Of a stretch of DNA of 64,000 nucleotides, positions 17,255-25,942 are shown piece by piece. A model generated the notes under the pieces. It did not search any database. It saw only the letters and a program-made list of their open reading frames with translations, and was not told where the DNA came from. Source of the stretch: JAIBAC01 sp046331095 (GTDB taxonomy: Bacteria > Actinomycetota > Acidimicrobiia > UBA2766); assembly GCA_046331095.1 (NCBI GenBank), contig JAXLRM010000004.1, positions 682,001 through 746,000 on the forward strand, in the 5' to 3' direction. The position numbers were made by a program, and so were the translations under genes. How positions within the stretch are numbered: the stretch's first letter is position 1; each line of letters starts with the position of its first letter.

Positions 17255-17964
17255 TCAGAGCTCGGCCTCGTCGGCCTCGAGCACCCAGCGGTTGACGTGG
17301 TCGCCGAGGTGGGAGGTGTCGTTCACGAAGCGGACGCGGAGGTGGTCGTCGACGGAGACGACCCGTGAGACCGACGACTGGTCGACGCCGAACAAGAGCG
17401 CGCGGTCATCGAGACCCAGCGCGAGGGCGAGCACCATGTCGATCACACCGCCGTGGGCCACGACGACGACTCGGTTCCCGCGGTTGTCCGCCGCGATCGC
17501 ACGCACCGCACCCCACCGCGCTCGCGGAAGCGGACGTGGTCCTCGGCGCCGGGGATCACGTCCCAGCGTCTCTCCGCGTAGATCCTCGCGAGGAGCGGGT
17601 GGCCGTCGGCGAGGTGGCGACGGTACTCGCCGCCCTCCCAGTCGCCCAGGTACACCTCGCGCAGGTCGGCGAGCTCGACGGGGTCGATCCCGAGCCGTCG
17701 CAGGAGCGGCGCCGCGGTCTGGTGCGTGCGCCGCAGCGGCGACACGTACACGGCGTCGATCCTGACTCCCTCGAGACGGCGTCCGAGCGCCTCGGCCTGC
17801 ACGTGACCTTCGTCGGAGAGGGGCGGGTCGCCGTGCCCGTCGGCGGTGCGGGCCATCGGGGCGCCCTCCTGCCAGTCCTCGGAGCGGCCGTGGCGAACCC
17901 ACAACATGTCGACGCCGTGTCGCGGGAACACCGGGAAGCCGGGGTTCTCGTACGTACGTGCCAC
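17255..17964 (-). pseudogene. Histidine phosphatase (phosphoglycerate-mutase-like) with a -1 frameshift
   Basis: The N-terminal part (start 17964) carries the catalytic WVRHGRSEDW and SPLRRTHQTAAPLLRR; the C-terminal part, including VVVVAHGGVIDM with the second active-site His, continues in another frame down to 17255. The two frames meet at about 17512-17524, where restoring one base would give a continuous protein of about 236 residues. All key residues of this phosphohydrolase superfamily survive, so it is a recent mutation, an assembly error, or less likely programmed frameshifting. The start lies 2 bp from the aldo/keto reductase stop, so the two form an operon. The substrate is unknown. 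Confidence 0.8.
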
Positions 17965-17965
17965 C

Positions 17966-18919
17966 TCAGGCCCGCACCAGGCGCTGGAGCGGGTTGCGCA
18001 CCGGGCGGAACTCCTGCGCGGTCTTCGTGAGGTGCGTGAACTCGTCGGCGCTGAGCTCCAACTCGGCAGCTGCCGCGTTGAACTCCACCTGCTCGACGCT
18101 GCTCGCGCCGGGGATCGCGACGACGTTGGGGTGGTGGATCAGCCAAGCGAGCGCCACCTGCGCCGGTTCGGCTCCGTGGCTCGAAGCGACGTCGCGGAGC
18201 GCGTCGTAGAGGTCGGTGGCACGGGTGAGGTTCTCGTCGCTGAAGAGGGGGTTGGACCGGCGCACACCGCCCTTGGGCGCGTTGGCGGGCCCGTACTTCG
18301 CAGACAGGAACCCCTGCGCGAGCGGGCTGTACGCGATCACGACCCTGTCGGACGCGGCTGCGTAGGGAACCATCTTGTCCGCTGGATGCCGCTTGACCAT
18401 CGAGAACTGCACCTGGTTCGACAGGACCGTTCTGCCGAGCAGGCCCTCGATCGTGCGCCATCCAGCGAGGCTGAAGTTGCTCACACCGACGTGGCGCGCG
18501 AGGCCGTCGTCGAGGACGCGGGCGAGGCCCGCCGCCTGCAGGCGAAACGGGATCAAGGGATTCGGGAAGTGGATCTGGTACAGATCGACCGCTTCGACGC
18601 CGAGCCGCGCGAGCGACGCCCGTGCGCGCCGTGCCATCACGGCCCCCATGCTGAAGAGCGGGAACACCTTCGTGGCCACGAAGACGTCGTCGCGGGTGGC
18701 GCCCTCGATCGCGGACCCGACGATGCGTTCGGAACGGCCGAATGCGTAGATCTCGGCCGTGTCGACGACGTTGACGCCGAGCTCGAGCGCCCTGCGCACG
18801 ATCGCGCCTGCCTCGCGGTCGGCGTACTCGTTGCCGTAGCCCCACTCGCGGGAGCCGAACTGCCACGTGCCGAGCCCGATGGCGGACATGCGGGCGCCGG
18901 CAACCTCCACGAACCTCAT
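17966..18919 (-). CDS. Aldo/keto reductase
   Basis: 317-residue NADPH-dependent oxidoreductase with a TIM-barrel fold. The catalytic tetrad is visible: Asp and Tyr in VDTAEIYAFGRSE, Lys in FVATKVFP, and His in LYQIHFPNP; the NADP-binding segment IPGASSVEQVEFN is near the C-terminus. It resembles the YajO/Tas-like group acting on aldehydes or diketones. The ATG at 18919 has CAGACT exactly 6 nt upstream and no Shine-Dalgarno, suggesting a leaderless transcript that continues into the histidine phosphatase. Confidence 0.9.
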   Translation of the reverse strand: MRFVEVAGARMSAIGLGTWQFGSREWGYGNEYADREAGAIVRRALELGVNVVDTAEIYAFGRSERIVGSAIEGATRDDVFVATKVFPLFSMGAVMARRARASLARLGVEAVDLYQIHFPNPLIPFRLQAAGLARVLDDGLARHVGVSNFSLAGWRTIEGLLGRTVLSNQVQFSMVKRHPADKMVPYAAASDRVVIAYSPLAQGFLSAKYGPANAPKGGVRRSNPLFSDENLTRATDLYDALRDVASSHGAEPAQVALAWLIHHPNVVAIPGASSVEQVEFNAAAAELELSADEFTHLTKTAQEFRPVRNPLQRLVRA

Positions 18920-18925
18920 CGACGC

Positions 18926-18931
18926 AGTCTG
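18926..18931 (-). promoter_or_regulatory. -10 element of a likely leaderless promoter (aldo/keto reductase)
   Basis: On the minus strand CAGACT is followed by GCGTCG and the ATG at 18919. The 6-nt gap places the transcription start at the A of the ATG. Confidence 0.4.
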
Positions 18932-18987
18932 CCACTCGGATCCACGCGGGAGCGGAATCGGCCACTGCTACGCTCCCAGGCTGACCG

Positions 18988-19059
18988 GGCGGCGTAGCCG
19001 AGTGGCTCAGGCAGAGGTCTGCAAAACCTTTTACGGCGGTTCGATTCCGCCCGCCGCCT
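18988..19059 (+). tRNA. tRNA-Cys (anticodon GCA)
   Basis: 72-nt cloverleaf with acceptor arms GGCGGCG and CGCCGCC, anticodon loop CTGCAAA, T-arm GGCGGTTCGATTCCGCC and discriminator U, the base required by cysteinyl-tRNA synthetase. CCA is not encoded; CTA follows. A -10-like TACGCT lies at 18969-18974. Confidence 0.95.
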
Positions 19060-19065
19060 CTACCA

Positions 19066-20058
19066 GTGGAACCACTCTTCCGCACGATGATCACGGCGGC
19101 TGCAGCCGCCTACAGCCCGCAGAACGCGCAGGCGTGGCGGTTCCTGCCCTGGGGTGACCGGCTGTACGCCCGCCTCGACCCCGCGCGCTCGTTCCCGACC
19201 GTGGACCCCCGGCACCGGGGCGGCTGGGTCTCGCTCGGGGCCGCGGTCGAGAACGCGCGTCTGGCGGCGAACGCATGGGGTCTCGACACCAACGTGACCT
19301 TCGACGTGTCGCAGGAGTGGCCGGCTGCGGTCCAGGTCATCGCCGGTGTGCCCGCCGATGCCTCCAACGTCGTCCTCGCCGCCCAGATGATGCTGCGCCG
19401 TACCCACCGGGGCCGCATGACCGGGCCGCCGCTCAGCCGTGCCGAGCTTGCCGCAGCAGGCCGGGCGGCGCTGCCGGGAGCCCGCACGGTGACCACTGCC
19501 GCCCGCGACCGCGTCCGCGTCCTCGACGCGGTCGAGTTCGCCGTCAGGGTGCAGGTCGGCGACAAGCGAGCGCGGCGCGAACTACACCGTTGGCACCGCT
19601 TCTGGCCCTGGGAGGCCTCCGGCGCCACGGACGGAATCCTCGCGAGCAACCTCGGGATGAGCCGTGTGCGCGGTTCGGTCGGACGCGTGCTGTCGGCACC
19701 ACCGCTGGTGTCGATGCTGGGGGTGCCGTCACGTCTCGCACGCGAGGCACGCCGCGTGGCCGACACGTCGACGGATTTCCTCCTCTTCGTCGCGCCCGGC
19801 ACTGACCCGGCCGCGCTCTTCGAGGGGGGGCGCGGCTGGCAGCGCGCAGCCCTCGCGCTCGCGGCCTCGGGCGCCGTCACCCATGCCATGACCGCACCCG
19901 TCGACGTTCCCGACGCTGCCACCGCGCTGAGGCGCATCCACGGGGTCACCGAGACCGAGGGCCTCGTCGCGTTCGTGCGCGCCGGAAGGCCCGAACACCT
20001 CCTGCCGCCGGCGCCGCGGCGCGACCCTGCCGATTTCGTCGACAGAATGGTGCCATGA
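19066..20058 (+). CDS. Nitroreductase family protein, Acg-like
   Basis: 330-residue protein resembling mycobacterial Acg/Rv2032 proteins, a divergent flavin nitroreductase group linked to dormancy and stress. The conserved opening reads SPQNAQAWRFLPW, where family members have S-x-x-N-x-Q-P-W-R-F; further segments are MMLRRTHRGRM and GRGWQRAALALAASG. Acg lids its FMN site and is considered catalytically weak, so a flavin-storage role is possible. GTG at 19066 is only 6 bp after tRNA-Cys, with no Shine-Dalgarno inside that gap; ATG at 19087 is an alternative. It overlaps mobA by 4 bp (ATGA). Confidence 0.75.
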   Translation: MEPLFRTMITAAAAAYSPQNAQAWRFLPWGDRLYARLDPARSFPTVDPRHRGGWVSLGAAVENARLAANAWGLDTNVTFDVSQEWPAAVQVIAGVPADASNVVLAAQMMLRRTHRGRMTGPPLSRAELAAAGRAALPGARTVTTAARDRVRVLDAVEFAVRVQVGDKRARRELHRWHRFWPWEASGATDGILASNLGMSRVRGSVGRVLSAPPLVSMLGVPSRLAREARRVADTSTDFLLFVAPGTDPAALFEGGRGWQRAALALAASGAVTHAMTAPVDVPDAATALRRIHGVTETEGLVAFVRAGRPEHLLPPAPRRDPADFVDRMVP

Positions 20059-20657
20059 CATCGGTGGGCGCGGTCGTGCTCGCGGGCGGCCGGTCGCGGC
20101 GTTTCGGCACCGACAAGGCCACGGCTGTCGTCGGCGGATCCCCGCTGCTGCGCCGCGTGCTCGACACCGCGGCCCCGCTCGTCGACGAAGTGCTGGTCGT
20201 GGGTCCCTGGGCGCCGCCGGGGTTCGCGCGGACGCTGGAACCGGTGCGCTTCGAGGGTCCGCTCGCAGGCCTGGCGTGGGGATTGGCGACCATCCGAACC
20301 GGTCATGCGCTCGCGCTCGGCTGCGACCATCCATTCCTCGCCCCCGGTCTCCTCGGCCACCTCCTCGCGTGCCGCCGCGACGCCGACGCCGTCGTCGCGC
20401 GGGGCCCGAACGGGCCGGAGCCGCTCGTCGGCGTCTACGACACGGCGCTCGCGTCGGTCGCGTCGGAGCTCACCGATGCCGGCGAACGCCGCCTGGCGGC
20501 GCTTCTCGAGCACTGCTCGGTGGAGTGGGTGGACGAGGACCGCTGGCGTGACCTCGACCCCGAGGGCCTGTCGTTCCTCGACGTCGACTGGCCCGAGGAC
20601 GTCGACCGGATCGAGGCGCGGCTGCGATCGGGCCCAGAGGTACCTTGGCAGCCATGA
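20055..20657 (+). CDS. mobA: Molybdenum cofactor guanylyltransferase
   Basis: 200-residue cytoplasmic nucleotidyltransferase that attaches GMP to molybdopterin. The signature GTP-binding loop LAGGRSRRFGTDKA is at residues 9-22, the metal-binding Asp is in ALGCDHPFLAP at about 93, and the C-terminal DVDWPEDVDR is typical of MobA. The ATG overlaps the upstream nitroreductase stop and its own stop overlaps the transporter start, so the three genes are one translationally coupled operon. No molybdoenzyme is nearby. Confidence 0.85.
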   Translation: MTSVGAVVLAGGRSRRFGTDKATAVVGGSPLLRRVLDTAAPLVDEVLVVGPWAPPGFARTLEPVRFEGPLAGLAWGLATIRTGHALALGCDHPFLAPGLLGHLLACRRDADAVVARGPNGPEPLVGVYDTALASVASELTDAGERRLAALLEHCSVEWVDEDRWRDLDPEGLSFLDVDWPEDVDRIEARLRSGPEVPWQP

Positions 20658-21808
20658 CGACGAGCGCCGCCGCCGGTAGCCCTGTGACAGCGGCGGATCG
20701 GAGGCAGGTCCGGCTTCGCGAGTTCTGGCGCGGCGTCGACAGCCTCGGGGGGCACGCGTGGGCGCTCCTGGGGGTTGGTGTCGTCGTCGGGGGGTGCGGG
20801 TTCCTGATCCTGCAGCTGGGTGGACTCCTGTTGCCCGCCGCTATGGCACTGATCATCGGGGTGCTCGTGGCCCCGCTGGTCGGCATCTTGGAGCGTCGCG
20901 GGATGAACCGCCTCGCCGCCACCGCGATCGTGTTCTTCGGCGCCCTCCTCGCCTTCGGTGGGCTGATCTGGCTCGTGGTCCCACCGTTCGTGTCGCAGGC
21001 GACCAAGTTCGTCGCCGGGCTGCCCGACGTGCTGAGCCGCCTCTCCGAGGGCGCACGCAGCTACCAGCACCGCGTTGCCGCGCAGAACCCGGCCGCCGCG
21101 TCTGCGGTCGAGGGCTTCACCCGCGCGATGCAGGAGCGGTACCAGGCCGCGGCGGAGGGGCTCGGGGACACGCTCTTGGGGCTGGTGCGGGGCTCGTTCA
21201 CGTTCCTCCTGTCGGCGGTGCTCGGCTCGTGCGTCGCGTTCCTCGCGATCAAGGACCTGCCCCGCTACGGGGCTGCGGTGAACCGGTGGCTGGCCCGCTC
21301 CGGCCGCGAGAGGCTCGTGGGCGCGGTCCAGCAGATGCGCCGCACCGGCACCGGCTTCGTGCGCGGCCAGCTCTTGCTCTCGCTCCTGGGCGGGATCCTC
21401 TCCGCGATCGCCTTCGCGATCATCGGCGTGCCGTTCTTCCTTCCCCTTGCCGCGCTTGCCGCCGTGGGAAGGCTCGTGCCCGGCATCGGTCCCATCATCG
21501 CCGCGATCCCCGCCGTGGCGCTCGCCTGGGCGAGTGGCGGCCCGGTCAAGGCGCTCGTCACCGGCCTCGTGGTGGCGGCGCTGACCGAGGGGATCTCCAT
21601 GGTCCTCGGCCCGCTCGTGGTCGGCAGCGCGGTCGAGATGCCCGCGCTCGCGATCATGCTGATCCTGTTGATCGGCGGCGGCTTGCTCGGCGCCGAGGCC
21701 GTGATCGTCGCTGTGCCACTAGCGGCGATGGCCCGTGACGCGTGGCGCTGGTACTTCATGTCCGACGCCGAGGTGCACGCGGATTCGGGTCCCGCGGCCG
21801 TGCCCTGA
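20654..21808 (+). CDS. AI-2E (PerM/TqsA) family transporter
   Basis: 384-residue inner-membrane protein with about eight hydrophobic segments in the arrangement of the AI-2E family: a pair at about 35-90, a third at about 95-118, a large soluble loop (about 120-175), then the C-terminal bundle with FVRGQLLLSLLGG, IGVPFFLPLAALAAVGRLVPGIGPI and LVVGSAVEMPALAIM. Members export autoinducer-2 or act as Na+/H+ antiporters or general permeases, so the substrate cannot be named. ATG at 20654 overlaps the mobA stop (ATGA); a TTG at 20645 is possible. It converges with the FHA gene, 36 bp apart. Confidence 0.85.
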   Translation: MTTSAAAGSPVTAADRRQVRLREFWRGVDSLGGHAWALLGVGVVVGGCGFLILQLGGLLLPAAMALIIGVLVAPLVGILERRGMNRLAATAIVFFGALLAFGGLIWLVVPPFVSQATKFVAGLPDVLSRLSEGARSYQHRVAAQNPAAASAVEGFTRAMQERYQAAAEGLGDTLLGLVRGSFTFLLSAVLGSCVAFLAIKDLPRYGAAVNRWLARSGRERLVGAVQQMRRTGTGFVRGQLLLSLLGGILSAIAFAIIGVPFFLPLAALAAVGRLVPGIGPIIAAIPAVALAWASGGPVKALVTGLVVAALTEGISMVLGPLVVGSAVEMPALAIMLILLIGGGLLGAEAVIVAVPLAAMARDAWRWYFMSDAEVHADSGPAAVP

Positions 21809-21844
21809 CAGTTCGACCGCAGGGCTCTCAGGACTCAGGTGGCG

Positions 21845-23128
21845 CTAGCGCCCCGGAGGCCCGAGCGGCGGTGGGTAGCCGGGCGCGTCGGGCGACGGGT
21901 AGAGGGGGCCTTGGCCGAGGGGTTGTTGTGGAAGCGGCTGCGCCGGGCCGGGTGCTCGCAGGGAGCGGAAGACGAGCTCGGTGCGTCCGACGAGCAGGCG
22001 ATCGCCGTCGGTGAGCTCCTCGTGTTGGACGCGACGCCCGTTGACCCAGGTGCCGTTCGTGGAGTTCAGGTCCGAGAGCAAGACCGTTCCACCACGGGTC
22101 TCGAGGCGGCAATGCGCGCGCGACACAGCGGGGTCGGGGATCATCAGCGAGTTCTGCTCGTCACGGCCAATCGTCACGACCCCGCTCAACGCCTGGTGGA
22201 TGCCGTCGGGACCGACGAGTTCGCCCACCGGGCCGCCTTCGGCCGGTGCCGGTGCGAGCTCGGTGCCGCAGTTGCCGCAGAAGGGCGCGTCGGGTTCCAC
22301 GGAGGCACCGCAGGTGGGACACATCGCAGCCGGGGCCATCGCCCCAGCGGGTGCGAGGTCCTGTCGGGGCTCACCGAGTGGGGGCGGCGCCGGCTGGGCC
22401 AGGAACGCTTGGCCGGGTTGTGGGAGGGGTGGCATTCCGGGTTCGGCGAGGGGTGGCGGTCCGGGCTGGGTGAGGGGTGGCGGTCCGGGCTGGGTGAGGG
22501 GCGGTGGCTCCGGTTGGGGGAGAAGGGACCCGGGTTGGGCGAGGGGTGGTGGTCCGGGTTGGGCGAGGGCGGGCGATCCGGGTTCGGCGAGGGCGGGCGG
22601 TCCGGGTTGGGCGAGGGGTGGCATTCCGGGTTCGGCGAGGGCCGGCGGTCCGGGTTGGGCGAGGGGTGGCATTCCGGGTTCGGCGAGGGCCGGTGGTCCG
22701 GGTTGTGGGAGCGGTGGTTGGCCGGGCTGGGCGAGCGGCAGCAGTCCGGGTTGTGGGAGCGGTGGTTGGCCGGGTTGGGGAGGCGGGGGCGAGCCCGGAG
22801 GCGTGACCGGAAGCGGGGGCAGCGCACCCGACTGCGGCGGGGCAGCGGCGACCGGTGCCACATCCGACGGGCCGGTAAGGGGAGGTGACGCCTCGCCGAA
22901 GCCCGGGGACGCCGGTGGCAGCTGGTGTCCGCCAGGCGCGCCTGGCGGCTGAGGCTGAGCGTCGAAGGGGAGTTGGGGTTGTGGCGGCGCGGCGGCAGGC
23001 TGTTGGCCGGGCGCGACGAGGGCGGTCCCGCAGGCGGCGCAGAAGCCCGCCCCGGGCGCGTTCTGGGCGCCGCAGGTGGGACACATCGGGGGAAGGCCGG
23101 GCGGGGGTCCCATGGACTGGTGCTGCAT
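21845..23128 (-). CDS. Zinc-ribbon / Pro-rich repeat / zinc-ribbon / FHA domain protein
   Basis: About 427 residues. An N-terminal zinc ribbon (CPTCG...CAACG, about 16-35) is followed by some 200 residues rich in Pro, Gln and Leu, including 14-residue units such as LAEPGMPPLAQPGP; a second zinc ribbon (CPTCG...CGNCG, about 285-303) leads into a C-terminal FHA domain (IGRDEQNSLMIPDPAVSRAH, then LSDLNSTNGTWVNGRRV). FHA domains bind phosphothreonine, so this is a likely adaptor for the receptor kinases elsewhere in the window. The ATG at 23128 follows GAGAGG on the minus strand. It lies 68 bp downstream of the TetR gene, possibly co-transcribed. Confidence 0.85.
   Translation of the reverse strand: MQHQSMGPPPGLPPMCPTCGAQNAPGAGFCAACGTALVAPGQQPAAAPPQPQLPFDAQPQPPGAPGGHQLPPASPGFGEASPPLTGPSDVAPVAAAPPQSGALPPLPVTPPGSPPPPQPGQPPLPQPGLLPLAQPGQPPLPQPGPPALAEPGMPPLAQPGPPALAEPGMPPLAQPGPPALAEPGSPALAQPGPPPLAQPGSLLPQPEPPPLTQPGPPPLTQPGPPPLAEPGMPPLPQPGQAFLAQPAPPPLGEPRQDLAPAGAMAPAAMCPTCGASVEPDAPFCGNCGTELAPAPAEGGPVGELVGPDGIHQALSGVVTIGRDEQNSLMIPDPAVSRAHCRLETRGGTVLLSDLNSTNGTWVNGRRVQHEELTDGDRLLVGRTELVFRSLRAPGPAQPLPQQPLGQGPLYPSPDAPGYPPPLGPPGR
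22425..22790. repeat. Coding minisatellite in the FHA protein gene
   Basis: Units such as GGGTTGGGCGAGGGGTGGCAT and GGTCCGGGTTGGGCGAG-like variants of about 42 bp recur on the plus strand and encode the Pro-rich 14-residue repeats. Neighbouring copies are almost identical, the signature of unequal exchange or slippage, so copy number may differ between strains. Confidence 0.7.
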
Positions 23129-23196
23129 CCTCTGGTGTTCCTCTCGGCGCTGCTGAGTCGCGCCCGATTCCAGCACGAATCGGCGCTGCGTGGGCG

Positions 23197-23841
23197 TCAG
23201 GCCTCCAGCGGTGCCAGTGAACGCAGGGCCGCGTCCACGACCTCGGACACGAAATGGTCCGTATCGTCGGCGACGGACTCGCGCAATTCGCCCATGAGGA
23301 AGCGCGAGAGATCGTGCATGACGATCCCCCCGACGAACTGCTGGGCGAACACCCAGGTGTCGCACGGACAAGCCTCACCGGCATCGACGAAGTCCTGGAT
23401 GCGGTCCGAGAGACTGCTGTGCAGGCTGCCCATCAGCTCGGGCACCCGGCGGTCGCCTTCGAGCAGCCGCGACTCGGCGATGATGAGCTGGAACACCTCG
23501 AGGTCGCGGCGCACGATCTCGACGGTCGTGTACGCGGCCGCTTCGAGCGTCTCGCGCAGGCGCAGGTTCGCGAGCGCAGGCGCCCCGAAACGCACGTAGG
23601 GCTCGAGGTGGGCGAGGCCGTCCTCGATCACCGCGTCGAACAGGTCGCGCTTCGACGGGAAGTACCGGTACAGGAGGGCATCCGACACGTTCGCGGAGCG
23701 CGCGATCGCGCGGGTGGTCGTGGCGTGGTAGCCGTGCTCCAGGAAGAGGCGGCGGGCAGACACGAGCACCTGGTTCCGAGTCGCCGTGCCGCCGCGGGAG
23801 CGTGCCACCCGGGGATCCTGGGCGGGGGGCGTCTCGGGCAT
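23197..23841 (-). CDS. TetR/AcrR family transcriptional regulator
   Basis: 214-residue dimeric repressor type. The N-terminal HTH domain (about 19-65) reads VLVSARRLFLEHGYHATTTRAIA then SANVSDALLYRYFPSKRDLFDAV, a standard TetR motif; the remainder is the all-helical ligand and dimer domain. The ATG at 23841 starts the protein just before the helix, with GGGAAA upstream. It is divergent from the cyclase gene with 127 bp between the starts, so it may control that gene and itself. The ligand is unknown. Confidence 0.88.
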   Translation of the reverse strand: MPETPPAQDPRVARSRGGTATRNQVLVSARRLFLEHGYHATTTRAIARSANVSDALLYRYFPSKRDLFDAVIEDGLAHLEPYVRFGAPALANLRLRETLEAAAYTTVEIVRRDLEVFQLIIAESRLLEGDRRVPELMGSLHSSLSDRIQDFVDAGEACPCDTWVFAQQFVGGIVMHDLSRFLMGELRESVADDTDHFVSEVVDAALRSLAPLEA

Positions 23842-23968
23842 CTGGTTTCCCGGATCGGGGGCGCGGAGGCCCAGCGGTAGACTCGACGGCGGCCTGAAAT
23901 CTACGTGACGCCGGTGTGGAGGCGCACCCAGCCCGGACGCCGGACCGCAGCGAGTCCTCCGAGGCCCT

Positions 23969-25774
23969 GTGACAGCCAACCCATCGGAATCCGGACCCAC
24001 GCCCGCAGCAGCCGATCGGGGCCTGCGGGAGGTCAAGCTGCTGCGTCGCGCGGTCGCACGCGACTTCATCGAGGCCAATGTCCTGGGCGGCGCGATCATC
24101 GCCACCTTCTACGTGGCATTCCAGCAGGCATCGTTGCCCACGTCGACGCGGAGCTTCATCGCGTACGTCTCGCTGCTCACCGTCCCCGCCTTCGTGCTCG
24201 TGCTCTGGATCTCGTGGCGCGCAGCTCGTCCGCTCGTCGACTGGCTCGAACACGACGACGGCGTCAGTCACCCGCCGGAACGCCTGCGCATCTCGGTTGT
24301 GGTGCAGCCCGCGGTCCAGAGCGTCATCTCGATCTCGTTCTGGGTGGTCGCCGCGCTCGGCTTCGGACTCGCCGAAGGCATAACCGCGGACGGCTTCGCG
24401 GTTCGCAGGTTCGTGCTCGCGTGCGCGGGGACGCTCGTGGCAGGAGTCGGCACCTCGGCGATCGTCTACCTGCGTATCGAGGACGCGTGGCGCCGGTGGC
24501 TGCCCGTGTTCTTCCGCGGCGGGGACCCGGTGAGCCTGCCGCTGCCACCCGCCGACCGGCTGCGCGCGCGGCTGCGCTTCATGTTCACGATCGGGACGGT
24601 GATCCCGCTCGTGGCGATGGCTCTCGTCGCCACCTTTCGTGGTGAGGCGTCCACAGCGGAGTTGTCCTCGATGGCGTGGTTCCTCGCGATCGCAGGCATC
24701 TTCGTGGGCGCTGTCTTCTCGGTGAACGTCAGGCACTCCATCCTCGCTCCGATCCACGGGCTCCAGGACGCCATGGAGAAGGTCGAGGAGGGTGACTTCG
24801 CCGTGCGGGTGCCAATCGACCGCATCGACGAGCTCGGTCGCCTCCAGCACGGGTTCAACGAGATGGTCGAGGGGCTCGCTGCGCGTGAACGCGTCGAGGA
24901 CCTCTTCGGGCGCCAGGTGGGTGAGCAGGTCGCGGAGGCCGCGTTGATCGCGGCGCGCACGGGCGAGGCGGAGATGCGCCTCGGTGGCGAGGTGCGTTCG
25001 GTTTCGGCGTTGTTCGTGGACCTGGCGTCGTTCAGCACGCTGGCGGAGTTCGCCCAGCCGACACAGCTCGCCCAGCTCCTCAACGTCGTCTTCGAGGCAG
25101 TCGTCGAGGCCGTCGAGGCCGTCGGTGGTCTCGTGAACAAGTTCCAGGGCGACGCCGTCCTCGCGGTCTTCGGCGCTCCTCGTGACGACGCCGTGCACGC
25201 GGTGCACGCCCTCGAGGCTGCTGCTCAGATCGCCGGGCGACTCGAGGGCATGCGCCTCGACTTCGGCATCGGTATCTCCTCGGGCGAGGTCTTCGCCGGC
25301 AACATCGGTTCGGCGAGCAGGTTCGAGTACACCGTCGTCGGTGACGCCGTGAACGAAGCCGCGAGGCTGCAGGAGCTGTCCCGCGAACTCGGGCGCACCG
25401 TCCTCGTCAATGGCGACGCCGCGGTCGCGGCGCGTGGTGCGGGGGGACGGGCGGCCGCCGGTCTCGTCCCGGTCGGCGAGTTCGTCCTGCGTGGCAAGAC
25501 GGGAGCGACGGAGGTCTACAGCCTGAGCCCCCAGCTCTGGCGTGGAGCGTCGGTCGACGCGCCCGAGGAAGCCGGCGATGCCGGGGAACGCGGGGATGCG
25601 GGGGTAGCCATGGAGCCCGAGGAGGCCGAGGATGCGGTGGATGCGGGGCTTCTCGGGGAGGTCGAGGAGCCCGGAGAACCCGAGTTGCCCGAGGCGACGA
25701 GGGAGGCAGCCGAGGACGCCATCGCGCTCGGGACGGACCCGGCACCTGAGGAACTGGGCGCGGAGTCCCGGTGA
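23969..25774 (+). CDS. Class III adenylate/guanylate cyclase with membrane domain and HAMP
   Basis: 601 residues: an N-terminal membrane domain with about six helices (about 35-275), a HAMP linker (about 255-310, ending RVPIDRIDELGRLQHGFNEM), a class III catalytic domain (about 340-525) and an acidic, low-complexity tail (EEAGDAGERGDAG and similar). The two metal-binding Asp motifs are FVDLASFSTLAE and KFQGDAVLAVFGAP, and the catalytic VVGDAVNEAARLQ is intact, so it should make cAMP (or cGMP). Start is GTG at 23969; TAGACT at 23878-23883 is a possible -10. It is divergent from the TetR gene and converges on yqeY. Confidence 0.9.
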   Translation: MTANPSESGPTPAAADRGLREVKLLRRAVARDFIEANVLGGAIIATFYVAFQQASLPTSTRSFIAYVSLLTVPAFVLVLWISWRAARPLVDWLEHDDGVSHPPERLRISVVVQPAVQSVISISFWVVAALGFGLAEGITADGFAVRRFVLACAGTLVAGVGTSAIVYLRIEDAWRRWLPVFFRGGDPVSLPLPPADRLRARLRFMFTIGTVIPLVAMALVATFRGEASTAELSSMAWFLAIAGIFVGAVFSVNVRHSILAPIHGLQDAMEKVEEGDFAVRVPIDRIDELGRLQHGFNEMVEGLAARERVEDLFGRQVGEQVAEAALIAARTGEAEMRLGGEVRSVSALFVDLASFSTLAEFAQPTQLAQLLNVVFEAVVEAVEAVGGLVNKFQGDAVLAVFGAPRDDAVHAVHALEAAAQIAGRLEGMRLDFGIGISSGEVFAGNIGSASRFEYTVVGDAVNEAARLQELSRELGRTVLVNGDAAVAARGAGGRAAAGLVPVGEFVLRGKTGATEVYSLSPQLWRGASVDAPEEAGDAGERGDAGVAMEPEEAEDAVDAGLLGEVEEPGEPELPEATREAAEDAIALGTDPAPEELGAESR

Positions 25775-25791
25775 GACCCAGGTCTTCGGGC

Positions 25792-25865
25792 TTGGAGAAC
25801 AGACCGGCCAGAGTCCGGGGCTTGGAGAACCACGAGCGCGATTTCGCGCACTCCAGTTCTCCAAC
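25792..25865. repeat. Dispersed nested-hairpin repeat, family A (copy 2, 3' truncated)
   Basis: TTGGAGAAC at 25792-25800 and 25822-25830 faces GTTCTCCAA at 25856-25864; the inner arms GCGCG and CGCGC (loop ATTT) also pair. The outermost GTTCTCCAA of copies 1 and 3 is missing, replaced by CATCGTCATCC-like sequence. It sits between convergent genes ending at 25774 and 25943. Confidence 0.8.
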
Positions 25866-25942
25866 GTCGGGGGTTCGGCCGCATCGTCATCCGACCGGTG
25901 TTCCGACCGGTGTTCCGGGCGGCGTTCCGAGGCTGGGTGCCG

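Noticed and set aside
22186..22863. Pro/Ser/Asn-rich minus frame inside the FHA gene
   Set aside because: It arises from reading the minisatellite in a shifted frame; the FHA frame has the recognisable domains.
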